Source: an uncultured Prevotellaceae bacterium (lineage in GTDB: Bacteria; Bacteroidota; Bacteroidia; Bacteroidales; Bacteroidaceae). Taken from it: DNA of 37,065 bases. Every line of letters starts with the position of its first letter. The stretch's first letter is position 1. The notes beneath the pieces were generated by a model. It was given only the letters and a program-made list of their open reading frames with translations, made no database searches and was not told where the DNA came from. The DNA lies in the NCBI GenBank assembly GCA_902768785.1, contig CACXMM010000027.1, positions 1-37,065 of the forward strand, in the 5' to 3' direction. Positions 1-6,589 of this stretch are shown here, in pieces. The position numbers were made by a program, and so were the translations under genes.

Positions 1-2
1 GA

Positions 3-56
3 CAGGACGACTACGAGTATGACCGCTACTGCTATGGTGAAGACGATTCTTTCTAA
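3..56 (+). CDS. 3' end of an unidentified gene cut by the window edge
   Basis: A reading frame open from base 3 ends at a TAA at 54-56. The visible tail is acidic and tyrosine-rich (DDYEYDRYCYGEDDSF). Frame 1 also stays open, to a TGA at 73-75, so the frame choice rests only on codon texture. No function can be assigned. A 14-codon ORF starting at 68 ends overlapping the next gene's ATG and could be a leader peptide, but nothing supports its translation. Confidence 0.3.
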   Translation, partial: QDDYEYDRYCYGEDDSF

Positions 57-108
57 AAGGGTTGACCATGAATGAGCTGGCAAAATGGGCGATAATCATT
101 TCTAAGAT

Positions 109-813
109 ATGACAAAAAAAGGATTTTCTTTGGCTCTTTTGAGTATGTTCATGGTTGTGATGTCTTTTGCAGCCAATAAGAATTTAGATAAGGACATTAC
201 AATGGTGTCCTATGAACAAGGCTGGATAGATAGCAGCGGTACACTGGCTTTGAAGAATAATTCAAGTGAGGAAGTCAAGAATGTTGTGTTCCTGATTACT
301 TATCTTGATATGTCTGGCAACGAACTTGACTATGAAGAATTTTTCAAACGTGTGACTATTGCCCCTGGAATGACTAAGAAACTTGACATTCCTGCATACG
401 AACATAGCCGCAATTACCATTATTACAAGTCTGAGAATATGCCAGGCGGCTCGCCTTCTTTCAAGATCAAGTTCAAACTCAAAGATTATAATGTCGAAGA
501 AGATGAAGATGATAATGCCAATGAAGGAACTGTGGAGTCAATAGATGACAATCCTTTTAGCACATACGACTATAATCGATCGAGAGGAAACGATGGAATA
601 GACGTCATTATTGGCATCCTCGCACTTCTTTTATTAATGGGCTTAACAGTTGGCTTATATGTTTTGGTTGCAGTGATGGCGATGAAACGTAACAGAAGTG
701 CTGTGGTATGGATTCTCCTAAGTATCCTGGCAACGCCTTTATTGATGGTTATTATTCTCTTGGTAATCGGTAAGAATGAAAACTATATTGAAAACAATTA
801 TGATAGGGAATAA
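109..813 (+). CDS. exported protein with two C-terminal membrane segments, unknown function
   Basis: The 234-aa product starts with a signal peptide (residues 1-21, hydrophobic core LALLSMFMVVMSFA, then AAN). Residues 30-125 look like a beta-sandwich: alternating hydrophobics, a conserved-looking LKNNSSEEVKNVVFLITYLD stretch and an APGM turn, as in FxLYD or DUF-type extracytoplasmic domains that handle unmodified beta strands. A very acidic linker (EEDEDDNANE, about 130-139) follows, then two membrane helices (about 165-191 and 199-221) separated by a short basic loop (MKRNRS). The result is an extracytoplasmic domain anchored by a hairpin. Immediate neighbours do not reveal a pathway. The hydrophobicity pattern is seen directly; the domain fold is inference and I do not recognise the family. 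Confidence 0.65.
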   Translation: MTKKGFSLALLSMFMVVMSFAANKNLDKDITMVSYEQGWIDSSGTLALKNNSSEEVKNVVFLITYLDMSGNELDYEEFFKRVTIAPGMTKKLDIPAYEHSRNYHYYKSENMPGGSPSFKIKFKLKDYNVEEDEDDNANEGTVESIDDNPFSTYDYNRSRGNDGIDVIIGILALLLLMGLTVGLYVLVAVMAMKRNRSAVVWILLSILATPLLMVIILLVIGKNENYIENNYDRE

Positions 814-865
814 TTAAGGAGCTGTAGGGGACATCACCGAGTTTAACAATTTTTATTCCGCTTTA

Positions 866-897
866 TTTGACGATTAAATGACGTTTTCATATCTTTG
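866..897 (+). promoter_or_regulatory. Bacteroidota-type promoter before the 992 gene
   Basis: A TTG at 867-869 (within TTTG) is followed after 20 nt by TATCTTTG at 890-897, matching the TTG / TAnnTTTG consensus. Transcription would start near 901, leaving a leader of about 90 nt that contains the GC-rich hairpin at 938-971. Confidence 0.65.
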
Positions 898-937
898 CAT
901 ACAAAGATCGGCTATGCCTTTCTTTTGGTTGGTTAAC

Positions 938-974
938 ATGGGGGCGTTCATCCCGTAAGGATGGCCCCCATTTT
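938..974 (+). terminator. strong GC hairpin with T run in the leader of the 992 gene
   Basis: ATGGGGGC (938-945) pairs with GCCCCCAT (964-971). An inner CATCC (949-953) pairs with GGATG (959-963) around a CGTAA loop, leaving a 3-nt bulge GTT. TTTT follows (971-974). It has the form of an intrinsic terminator but lies between a good promoter (866-897) and the start codon at 992. It is therefore either an attenuator or the end of a short RNA of about 70 nt. The T run is short. Confidence 0.55.
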
Positions 975-991
975 ATGAACTCAAAACTATC

Positions 992-1348
992 ATGCCTATG
1001 AAGAAGATTCTTTTTTTGTTAATGATGATGATGCCGACGTTTGCTTTTTCTCAGAATGCAAACAAAGGGGATACGTATCTTGTTTATTGTGTAGCATACA
1101 ACCATAGCAACAAAATAGAGTTGCTTGACAATAAGAAGTCAAAGACTCTTTGCTCAAAGGATGGGAAGGAACTAGAGTTTGAAACCGAAGCACAGTTATT
1201 GAGTTACCTTGGTCGTCGTGGATGGAGGCTGGTCTCTGTAACGAGAATGGATTCTGCCAACCTCAACCATTTTTATTTAGAAAAGGAGGTTACCTCAGAC
1301 GAACAGGCAAAAGAAGGACTGTTCTTTAAGGAGGACAGGAAAAAATAA
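992..1348 (+). CDS. small secreted protein, DUF4177-like, unknown function
   Basis: The 118-aa product has a signal peptide (MKKILFLLMMMMPTFAFS, cleavage likely before QNAN). The mature part of about 98 aa contains a segment ending LGRRGWRLVSVTRM, followed by a beta strand HFYLEKEV. This layout (variable strand, helix, GW(R/E)LVSV, strand) resembles the small DUF4177 fold; that similarity is my reading, not a search result. The start may be the first ATG (992) or the second (998), which gives a more canonical MKK signal peptide. No Shine-Dalgarno is evident, as is usual in this phylum. It is a single-gene unit between a leader hairpin and a terminator at 1347-1376. Confidence 0.65.
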   Translation: MPMKKILFLLMMMMPTFAFSQNANKGDTYLVYCVAYNHSNKIELLDNKKSKTLCSKDGKELEFETEAQLLSYLGRRGWRLVSVTRMDSANLNHFYLEKEVTSDEQAKEGLFFKEDRKK

Positions 1349-1376
1349 AGGAGGACTTAAACATCCTCCTTTTGTT
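1347..1376 (+). terminator. intrinsic terminator after the 992 gene
   Basis: AAAGGAGGA (1347-1355) pairs perfectly with TCCTCCTTT (1364-1372) around an 8-nt loop, followed by TGTTTT. It begins inside the stop codon of the preceding gene and separates it from the restriction-modification operon. Confidence 0.75.
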
Positions 1377-1419
1377 TTACAGGGCGTGAAAAGGGACAGT
1401 CCTGTCACGCACTGACTAA

Positions 1420-1465
1420 AGATTGCATTATATGATAAAAATCTCATTTTTTAATTTTGCAATCT
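1420..1465. promoter_or_regulatory. inverted repeat overlapping the methyltransferase promoter; candidate operator
   Basis: AGATTGCA (1420-1427) and TGCAATCT (1458-1465) form a perfect 8-bp inverted repeat with 30 bp between the arms. The right arm overlaps the -33 element (TTTTG, 1455-1459) of the methyltransferase promoter. A second dyad, GACAG-TC-CTGTC, lies at 1395-1406. Restriction-modification operons are commonly autoregulated, but no separate controller gene is present, so any binding protein would have to be the methyltransferase itself (which has an extra N-terminal region) or the 64-aa protein at 4057. This is inference from position only. Confidence 0.35.
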
Positions 1466-1486
1466 CGTTTCTTATTGCTAACTTTG
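1455..1486 (+). promoter_or_regulatory. promoter of the restriction-modification operon, possibly leaderless
   Basis: TTTTG (1455-1459), 19 nt, then TAACTTTG (1479-1486): an exact match to the Bacteroidota consensus. The first ATG is at 1491, only 4 nt after the element, so the predicted transcription start nearly coincides with the start codon. Either the mRNA is leaderless or translation begins at the second in-frame ATG (1500). Confidence 0.7.
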
Positions 1487-1490
1487 CAGA

Positions 1491-2834
1491 ATGAAAAAAA
1501 TGAAAGCACAAAATATAAAACTTTCGGATCTTCCCGAAACTACTACCAAAGAAGGAGTGAAGATATATGGCACTACGTCCTATGAGACGCAGATAGCCAT
1601 TTTAAGCCATTATCTGCATACGTTCGATGGAAAGCAGGATTTAGAATCAAGGGCAAACAGCAACGAGATTCTTACAGCCATTCGTGACTACATAGAATAC
1701 AAGCGCATTACTGACAAGCAAAATCCGCTATGGCAGGATGTTAACGATGAGCAGGTGACGATGGCGGCAGAGAGCCCGCTGGAGAATGATCTCTTCCGCG
1801 ATTTCTATGACATTCCTTTCCCTGCGCCCAAGAATCCCAAGTTCACATTCATCGACTTGTTTGCAGGTATAGGTGGGTTCCGTATTGCCATGCAGGAACT
1901 GGGTGGAAAATGTGTCTATTCTTCAGAATTTGATGCTCAGGCTCAAAAGACCTACATGGCTAATTATGGAGAAATGCCTTTTGGCGATATCACGAAGGAA
2001 CTGACAAAAAGTTATATTCCCGACAATTTTGATGTGCTTTGTGGTGGTTTCCCTTGTCAGGCATTCTCATTGGCAGGAAGGCGTCTCGGTTTTGAGGATG
2101 AAACGCGAGGCACATTATTCTTTGAGATAGAAGACATTCTGCGCCGCAAACAGCCCAAAGCGTTCTTCTTGGAAAATGTAAAAGGGTTGATGATTCACAA
2201 AGGAGGTCAAACGATTCAAACTATCCTTGAGCATTTGGATGATGCTGGCTATGATGTTGTTCCTCCTCAAATCGTGAATGCAATGGATTTTGGCGTACCA
2301 CAGCATCGTGAGCGTGTTTATATCATTGGTTTCCGAAAAGACTTGCACATTGACACCAGCCAGTTCAAGTATCCAGAACCGACTACTCCTGATGGAAATA
2401 GAGTGCATTTTATTGATATAAGAGAAAAAATGCCAGTACCTGCAAAATACTACCTTTCTACACAATATATTGCCACACTCGTAGCCCATAAAGCCAGACA
2501 TGAGGCAAAGGGACACGGATTTGGTTATGAAATAATAAGTGACAATCAGGTAGCAAATGCTATTGTTGTAGGAGGCATGGGGCGTGAGCGTAATCTTGTC
2601 ATTGACAAAAGGCAGAAAGATTTGACTCCCACAACCAATATTAAGGGAGTTGTTAATACTGATGGAATACGCAGAATGACACCAAGGGAATGGGCAAGGT
2701 TACAAGGGTTCCCTGATACTTTTAAGATCGTAGTAGCAGATGCTTCTGCTTACAAGCAGTTTGGAAATTCTGTGGCTATCCCAGCTATTAAGGCAACGGC
2801 AGAAAAGGAACTTAAATTATTAGGAGTGATTTGA
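1491..2834 (+). CDS. DNA (cytosine-5) methyltransferase, HpaII family (CCGG)
   Basis: The 447-aa enzyme would transfer a methyl group from S-adenosylmethionine to cytosine C5. The m5C motifs appear in order: motif I FIDLFAGIGGF (about 120-130), motif IV GGFPCQAF with catalytic Cys189, motif VI ENV (228-230), motif VIII QHRERVYIIGF (271-281) and motif X KQFGNSVAIPA near the C-terminus. The target-recognition region contains YYLSTQYIATL, GFGYEII and ANAIVVGGMGRERNLVID, which I recall as nearly the same in M.HpaII, so recognition of CCGG with inner-cytosine methylation is likely. It has about 115 residues before motif I against about 36 in M.HpaII as I remember it; this extra region could serve autoregulation. 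The partner nuclease follows after 1 bp. Base composition is more AT-rich than in the housekeeping genes to the right, consistent with horizontal gain. Confidence 0.93.
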   Translation: MKKMKAQNIKLSDLPETTTKEGVKIYGTTSYETQIAILSHYLHTFDGKQDLESRANSNEILTAIRDYIEYKRITDKQNPLWQDVNDEQVTMAAESPLENDLFRDFYDIPFPAPKNPKFTFIDLFAGIGGFRIAMQELGGKCVYSSEFDAQAQKTYMANYGEMPFGDITKELTKSYIPDNFDVLCGGFPCQAFSLAGRRLGFEDETRGTLFFEIEDILRRKQPKAFFLENVKGLMIHKGGQTIQTILEHLDDAGYDVVPPQIVNAMDFGVPQHRERVYIIGFRKDLHIDTSQFKYPEPTTPDGNRVHFIDIREKMPVPAKYYLSTQYIATLVAHKARHEAKGHGFGYEIISDNQVANAIVVGGMGRERNLVIDKRQKDLTPTTNIKGVVNTDGIRRMTPREWARLQGFPDTFKIVVADASAYKQFGNSVAIPAIKATAEKELKLLGVI

Positions 2835-2835
2835 T

Positions 2836-4056
2836 ATGGCAGTATGGGAATTTAACAGAGGCGAATGGACTGAAGCCTATGTATTTCTTCGTCTTCTCGG
2901 AGAAGGCAGGATTTATGGTGCTACAACGGAACTGGTTAAAGACGATTCAACATATATTGATATTGTTAATATAATCCGAGATGAGCCAGATAAGTTGTTG
3001 ATTTTTGAGCGTTTCGTGAGTGAGGAAATTGCATATGTGCAACTATATAAAGATAATGAAAAACTTAAAATAGTTACTGCTCCAGAATTTAATGAGAAGG
3101 CTGATTTCCTTTATAAAAAACTTAAAGAGCTGGGAGCAGGTAAGCGTAAGGTTGGCATTCCTGAAATACAGAGATATATGGAGAGTTTTAATATTGACAC
3201 TCCCAAGGCAAATCTCTCTCCATCTGCAAGACAGAAGTATGGCCAAAAAACAGATATTATTGTCACATCAGAAGACTCCCTTGATCATGTGAGAACCACA
3301 GGTGGTTTCTCAATTAAGTCTCATATTGGTAGTTCCCCTACACTTTTCAATTCCTCCCAAACCTCTGGCTTTATCTACAAGGTTGTTGGTTGTGATGAGA
3401 TGGGTATGCATAGATTGAATGCGAAAGACTCATTGGTGGATATTATTTCAGGAATACGTGCTGATTATTCACTGGAGTATTGTGGAAGCAGGAACGAAGT
3501 CTTTGAGCAAAATATCAACATGGTAGATTCCAGAATGGACGAGATTTTGCAATATGCCATGCTGCTTCGCATAGGTTACATACCTAACAATTCTTCAACA
3601 ACTGTATCTAGCACGTGTGAGCTGCTGGCGGAAAAGAACCCTATTGGCGTCAGGAACCCCAATGCTTTCTATACAACAAAGCTGAAGGCGTTTTTGTTCG
3701 CATCTTTTGCTGGCATGACAGCATCAGAGGAATGGAACGGTAGAAAACTTCTTACAGGCGGTTACATAGATGTTGACAGAGATGGAGAGATGTTATATTA
3801 TCGTGCCATGTCTGACGATGTGTTTGAAAACTATCTGTTCCAACACACGTATTTTGACCGTCCTGACAGAGGCGAATTAAAAGAAATCGCGGTAAGAGAG
3901 GGATTGATTATGACAAGTGAAAATCGCCATCTTACTGATGAAGAGAAAGCAGAGATTATCGAAGGTTGCCATGGAAAAAAGGGTGATTTCGGTTATGTGT
4001 ATCAAGATGGTGAAGATTTCTTCATAGTGATTAACTTCCAGATACGTTTCAGATAA
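2836..4056 (+). CDS. type II restriction endonuclease, HpaII family (CCGG)
   Basis: This 406-aa protein is encoded 1 bp after the methyltransferase. Features I associate with the RE_HpaII family are an N-terminal GRIYGATTELVKDDSTY segment, a block around residues 134-182 containing GQKTDIIV, GFSIKSHIGSSPTLFN and SGFIYKV, and an internal LKAFLFASFAGM helix. D140 followed by the S159-I-K161 strand fits a PD-(D/E)XK-type metal site; this catalytic assignment is inference. It would cleave unmethylated CCGG and so act as the restriction half of a defence pair. Downstream of it, with no gap, begins a 64-aa ORF at 4057. The gene is visibly AT-rich and intact; I see no frameshift or loss of the core block. 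Confidence 0.85.
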   Translation: MAVWEFNRGEWTEAYVFLRLLGEGRIYGATTELVKDDSTYIDIVNIIRDEPDKLLIFERFVSEEIAYVQLYKDNEKLKIVTAPEFNEKADFLYKKLKELGAGKRKVGIPEIQRYMESFNIDTPKANLSPSARQKYGQKTDIIVTSEDSLDHVRTTGGFSIKSHIGSSPTLFNSSQTSGFIYKVVGCDEMGMHRLNAKDSLVDIISGIRADYSLEYCGSRNEVFEQNINMVDSRMDEILQYAMLLRIGYIPNNSSTTVSSTCELLAEKNPIGVRNPNAFYTTKLKAFLFASFAGMTASEEWNGRKLLTGGYIDVDRDGEMLYYRAMSDDVFENYLFQHTYFDRPDRGELKEIAVREGLIMTSENRHLTDEEKAEIIEGCHGKKGDFGYVYQDGEDFFIVINFQIRFR

Positions 4057-4251
4057 ATGGCAACAATGCCAAGGCAGCGAACTCAAAAGAATAAGGTTAC
4101 TGAGGATTTAAGTACATTAGATCTTCTTGAAAGGAAGCAGCATGCCGAGGTCGTGAAGCGTGCTAAGCGAGCTGGTGTAAGCACTGAAGGAAGCACTATG
4201 GATATTCTTGAAAGAATTAGCCTTAAAGAATTGGAGAAATACAACTATTAA
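4057..4251 (+). CDS. 64-aa basic helix-rich protein fused in operon to the restriction enzyme gene
   Basis: The ATG directly abuts the TAA of the nuclease gene, so the two are probably translationally coupled. The product is highly charged. Two similar words, STLDLLER (residues about 19-26) and STMDILER (about 47-54), bracket a basic helix HAEVVKRAKRAGVSTEG. The helix, extended loop and helix pattern ending in TMDILERI resembles the SAP / Rho-N helix-extension-helix nucleic-acid-binding motif. I infer a small DNA-binding accessory or regulator, but no named family is recognised. A later ATG (4066) is an alternative start. Confidence 0.6.
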   Translation: MATMPRQRTQKNKVTEDLSTLDLLERKQHAEVVKRAKRAGVSTEGSTMDILERISLKELEKYNY

Positions 4252-4300
4252 ATATGAGAACATTTCACTTTGCAACATTCACATATAATAATTAAATAAT

Positions 4301-4465
4301 ATGGAACTATTTGGAAGTTTTTTCGGATTAATATCCATTGTATTAAGCTTAGCTTGTTTTGTATGTTGTGTTGTCCTCTTTTTTAAGGTATGGGGGATGT
4401 GTAACGATGTCCATCAAATTTTGCAGATTCTTGCATCGAGAAGAGACGAAGAAAAGAAGCTATAA
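4301..4465 (+). CDS. 54-aa single-pass membrane peptide
   Basis: This ORF is short (54 codons, ATG 4301, TAA 4463-4465). The product begins MELFGSFFGLISIVLSLACF and continues VCCVVLFFKVW, giving one long hydrophobic segment of about 25 residues, then a soluble amphipathic tail HQILQILASRRDEEKKL. It contains four cysteines, two adjacent within the membrane segment. It ends 5 bp before the next gene's TTG start. Coding character is supported by the tight operon spacing and the clear membrane-helix-plus-charged-tail design. The small size and position invite comparison with membrane peptides of toxin-antitoxin or defence units, but no function can be assigned. Confidence 0.55.
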   Translation: MELFGSFFGLISIVLSLACFVCCVVLFFKVWGMCNDVHQILQILASRRDEEKKL

Positions 4466-4470
4466 TAATT

Positions 4471-4908
4471 TTGAAACGTAAAATATACGTAGCAAGCAGT
4501 TGGCGCAACACTTTCTATCCTGAAGTGGTGGCCAAGTTAAGGGAGGCAGGACATGATGTCTATGACTTCCGCAATCCTCCATCGGGTGACCCTGGGTTTA
4601 AATGGAGCAGCGTGAGTGAGGATTACATGGAGTGGACGCCACAGCAGTACCGCGAGATGCTGCAACACCCGAAGGCGGAACGGCAGTTCCATAACGACAT
4701 CGAGGCGATGGAGGAGTGCGATGTATGTGTATTGGTTCTACCCTGTGGCCGCAGCGCTCATACGGAAGCGGGATGGTTCGCAGGAAAGGGCAAGCTCACC
4801 ATCGCCTATATCCCTGAGAAGCAGGAGCCGGAACTAATGTATAAGCTGTTTGATAAGGTTTGCTGTACGATAGACGAACTGATTTTTACATTAAACTTTG
4901 AACTTTGA
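4471..4908 (+). CDS. nucleoside 2-deoxyribosyltransferase-like protein, TTG start
   Basis: The 145-aa product starts KIYVASSWRNTFYPEVV, then HDVYDFRNP, an EWTPQQYREML segment, NDIEAMEECDVCVLVLPCGRSAHTEAGWFAGKG. The alternating beta-alpha layout and the LPCGRSAHTEAG signature fit the Nuc_deoxyrib_tr superfamily, in which a Glu (here likely E99) attacks the N-glycosidic bond. The exact substrate is unknown. A TTG at 4471 is the only conventional start that preserves the KIYVASSWRN beginning; no ATG lies upstream in frame. The last residues and the stop codon are written by an AACTTTG tandem repeat (4894-4920), suggesting that the native 3' end has been altered. Members of this superfamily serve in nucleotide salvage and also as effectors in some retron systems. 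Confidence 0.7.
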   Translation: MKRKIYVASSWRNTFYPEVVAKLREAGHDVYDFRNPPSGDPGFKWSSVSEDYMEWTPQQYREMLQHPKAERQFHNDIEAMEECDVCVLVLPCGRSAHTEAGWFAGKGKLTIAYIPEKQEPELMYKLFDKVCCTIDELIFTLNFEL

Positions 4909-4920
4909 ACTTTGAACTTT
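4894..4920 (+). repeat. AACTTTG heptad tandem repeat, 3.9 copies
   Basis: AACTTTG is repeated three times (4894-4914), then AACTTT. It overlaps the 3' end of the 4471 gene, encoding its last residues and stop. The same word (rotated as GAACTTT) makes up the array at 24069-24145. The remaining gene-free bases up to 5095 show no convincing ORF, terminator or promoter. Confidence 0.85.
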
Positions 4921-5095
4921 TGGAGCAGCGAGGGCCATTGTACTTGTACATTTGGCTGAGTCGTGACAAAAGTCATAGAACGAAGTGGTATAACTTTATG
5001 ATTACCTTCGACCAAGGACCCAACAGGAAACGCGGAATAGTGGATGGCCTTAACTTCATATGGTTTCAATTGGGCTGACAAATTAAGAACAATCT

Positions 5096-5647
5096 ATGGC
5101 TATAAAATTGACATACAGACGGACAAGCAGACTGTCGATGCGCATCGTGAAGAATGGCGATGTGCATGTGTCGGCTCCTCTCGGTATGTCGAAAAAAGAG
5201 GTGGAGGCTTTTATTTGCCAGCATCAGGAATGGATCGTTGAGACCAGAAAGAAGGTGGCTGAACGGCAGGAACAGCAAACAGCGTTTTATCATCAGCTGC
5301 CGTTGACTACAAAGGCGCAAAAGGCTGAGGCAGCGGAAAAGGTCAGGGCACTGGTTGAGCCTTTGATAGAACGATATTCAGCGGTGATGGGTGTGAGGCC
5401 GTCGGCCATCAGCTTCAAACCCATGAGATCCCGTTGGGGTGTATGCAATGTGAAGAATCACAGCATTTGCTTTTCCACTTACCTGTTGCTGCTGCCCGAT
5501 TGGTGTGTGGAACATGTGGTGGTTCATGAACTGTGTCATCTGTTAGAACCCAGTCATAATGCCCGTTTCCATGCGCTCATGGACAAATACTTTCCACAAT
5601 GGAAAGAAGCGCGAAAGGAAACGAGCAGAAGGACAAAAGGTCGTTAA
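5096..5647 (+). CDS. YgjP-like zinc metallopeptidase domain protein (M48-type fold)
   Basis: The 183-aa product has the YgjP/DUF45 layout: an N-terminal beta-rich region (residues 1-30, VHVSAPLGMSKKEVEAFI), a basic coiled helix (about 45-65), the conserved RSRWGVC turn (111-117) with following beta strand and the zinc-binding HELCH (144-148), and His154 in EPSHNARF. The HExxH plus downstream His arrangement is typical of gluzincin-type peptidases; the physiological substrate of YgjP proteins is not established. Length is a little short of the usual 230 or so residues. The start at 5096 gives the expected beginning (MAIKLTYRRTSR). It is followed 33 bp later by a convergent gene on the minus strand. 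Confidence 0.8.
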   Translation: MAIKLTYRRTSRLSMRIVKNGDVHVSAPLGMSKKEVEAFICQHQEWIVETRKKVAERQEQQTAFYHQLPLTTKAQKAEAAEKVRALVEPLIERYSAVMGVRPSAISFKPMRSRWGVCNVKNHSICFSTYLLLLPDWCVEHVVVHELCHLLEPSHNARFHALMDKYFPQWKEARKETSRRTKGR

Positions 5648-5648
5648 C

Positions 5649-5665
5649 AGTGAAATTGCTTCACT
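5649..5665. terminator. weak hairpin between convergent genes
   Basis: AGTGAA (5649-5654) and TTCACT (5660-5665) pair around a 5-nt loop in the 33-bp gap between the YgjP-like gene (+) and the glycosyltransferase (-). There is no T run, so a terminator role is tentative. Confidence 0.3.
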
Positions 5666-5680
5666 TATTAGAGAAGATAT

Positions 5681-6589
5681 CTATTTCAGTTGGAACAGCT
5701 GACAGAGCTGACGGTGACGAACAAGCATCACCTCCAAGATGATACCGCACACCCAGAGAAGCATGGCGAACAATATCACGAAACCGCACACAATCAACGT
5801 AGGATAGCGCGGAACCAACCCAGTGTGGAGATATTCCACCAGGACGGGAATCAACGCCACCAGGGCTATGAAAACAAGGAATATGGCAATATACGAGAAA
5901 AAACGCAGGGGCTTATAGTCACGGAACAGACGGAAGATGGTGGTCAGCACCTTCATTCCGTCAGAAAACGTACTGAGTTTCGATTCACTTCCCTCCGGAC
6001 GATCCTTGTAGGAAATAGGGATCTGACGGATTCTCCAGTTATTGTCAAGGGCAAAGATTGTCATTTCCGTCTCTATCTCGAATCCCTTTGACAGCAGAGG
6101 CATCGACTTCACCACCTGTCGGCTTAGGGCCCGGCATCCCGTCATGATATCCTTGATATCACTGTGGAAAATCTGATTGATGAGATATTTCACCAGTCGG
6201 TTACCCGTATCATGGAAACGACGCTTATTCTCCTGGAAATAGGTGGAGGAAAGACGGTCGCCTATTACCATATCATACTGTTCCGATAAGATAGCCTCGC
6301 ACATCTCAGGAGCTGCTTCTGCCGGATAGGTGTCATCACCATCCACCAGAAAATAACAGTCCGCCTCGATGTCATGGAACATCTGCCGCACTACATTCCC
6401 CTTTCCCTGACGACATTCATATTTCACAATAGCTCCATGGGCTTCGGCCACCGCAGCCGTATCATCGGTGGAACAATTATCATAGACATAGATATCCGCC
6501 TCTGGTAACACACGTTTGTAGTCACTCACCACCTTTCCGATGGTATTACGCTCATTGTAGCAGGGAATCAGTACGGCAATCTTTTTCAT
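5681..6589 (-). CDS. GT2 family glycosyltransferase, prenyl-phosphate sugar transferase type
   Basis: The 302-aa product has a GT-A domain beginning IAVLIPCYNERNTIGKVV, with D-N-C-S-T-D-D-T (37-44) and DGDDTYP (83-89) as the nucleotide-sugar and metal site. GCRALSRQVV (151-160) and two C-terminal membrane helices (about 231-252 and 264-288) follow. This plan resembles DPM1 or GtrB-like enzymes that load a sugar from UDP- or GDP-sugar onto undecaprenyl phosphate at the inner membrane face. Its start lies within the 3' end of the 427-aa membrane protein gene (38-bp overlap), so the two are coupled. A loaded lipid sugar could be used by that partner on the periplasmic side; this is inference from pairing. 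Confidence 0.85.
   Translation of the reverse strand: MKKIAVLIPCYNERNTIGKVVSDYKRVLPEADIYVYDNCSTDDTAAVAEAHGAIVKYECRQGKGNVVRQMFHDIEADCYFLVDGDDTYPAEAAPEMCEAILSEQYDMVIGDRLSSTYFQENKRRFHDTGNRLVKYLINQIFHSDIKDIMTGCRALSRQVVKSMPLLSKGFEIETEMTIFALDNNWRIRQIPISYKDRPEGSESKLSTFSDGMKVLTTIFRLFRDYKPLRFFSYIAIFLVFIALVALIPVLVEYLHTGLVPRYPTLIVCGFVILFAMLLWVCGIILEVMLVRHRQLCQLFQLK

Noticed and set aside
1395-1406. Controller-protein box (C-box) of a restriction system
   Set aside because: The GACAG-TC-CTGTC dyad is short and no controller gene is present; noted only as part of a possible operator.
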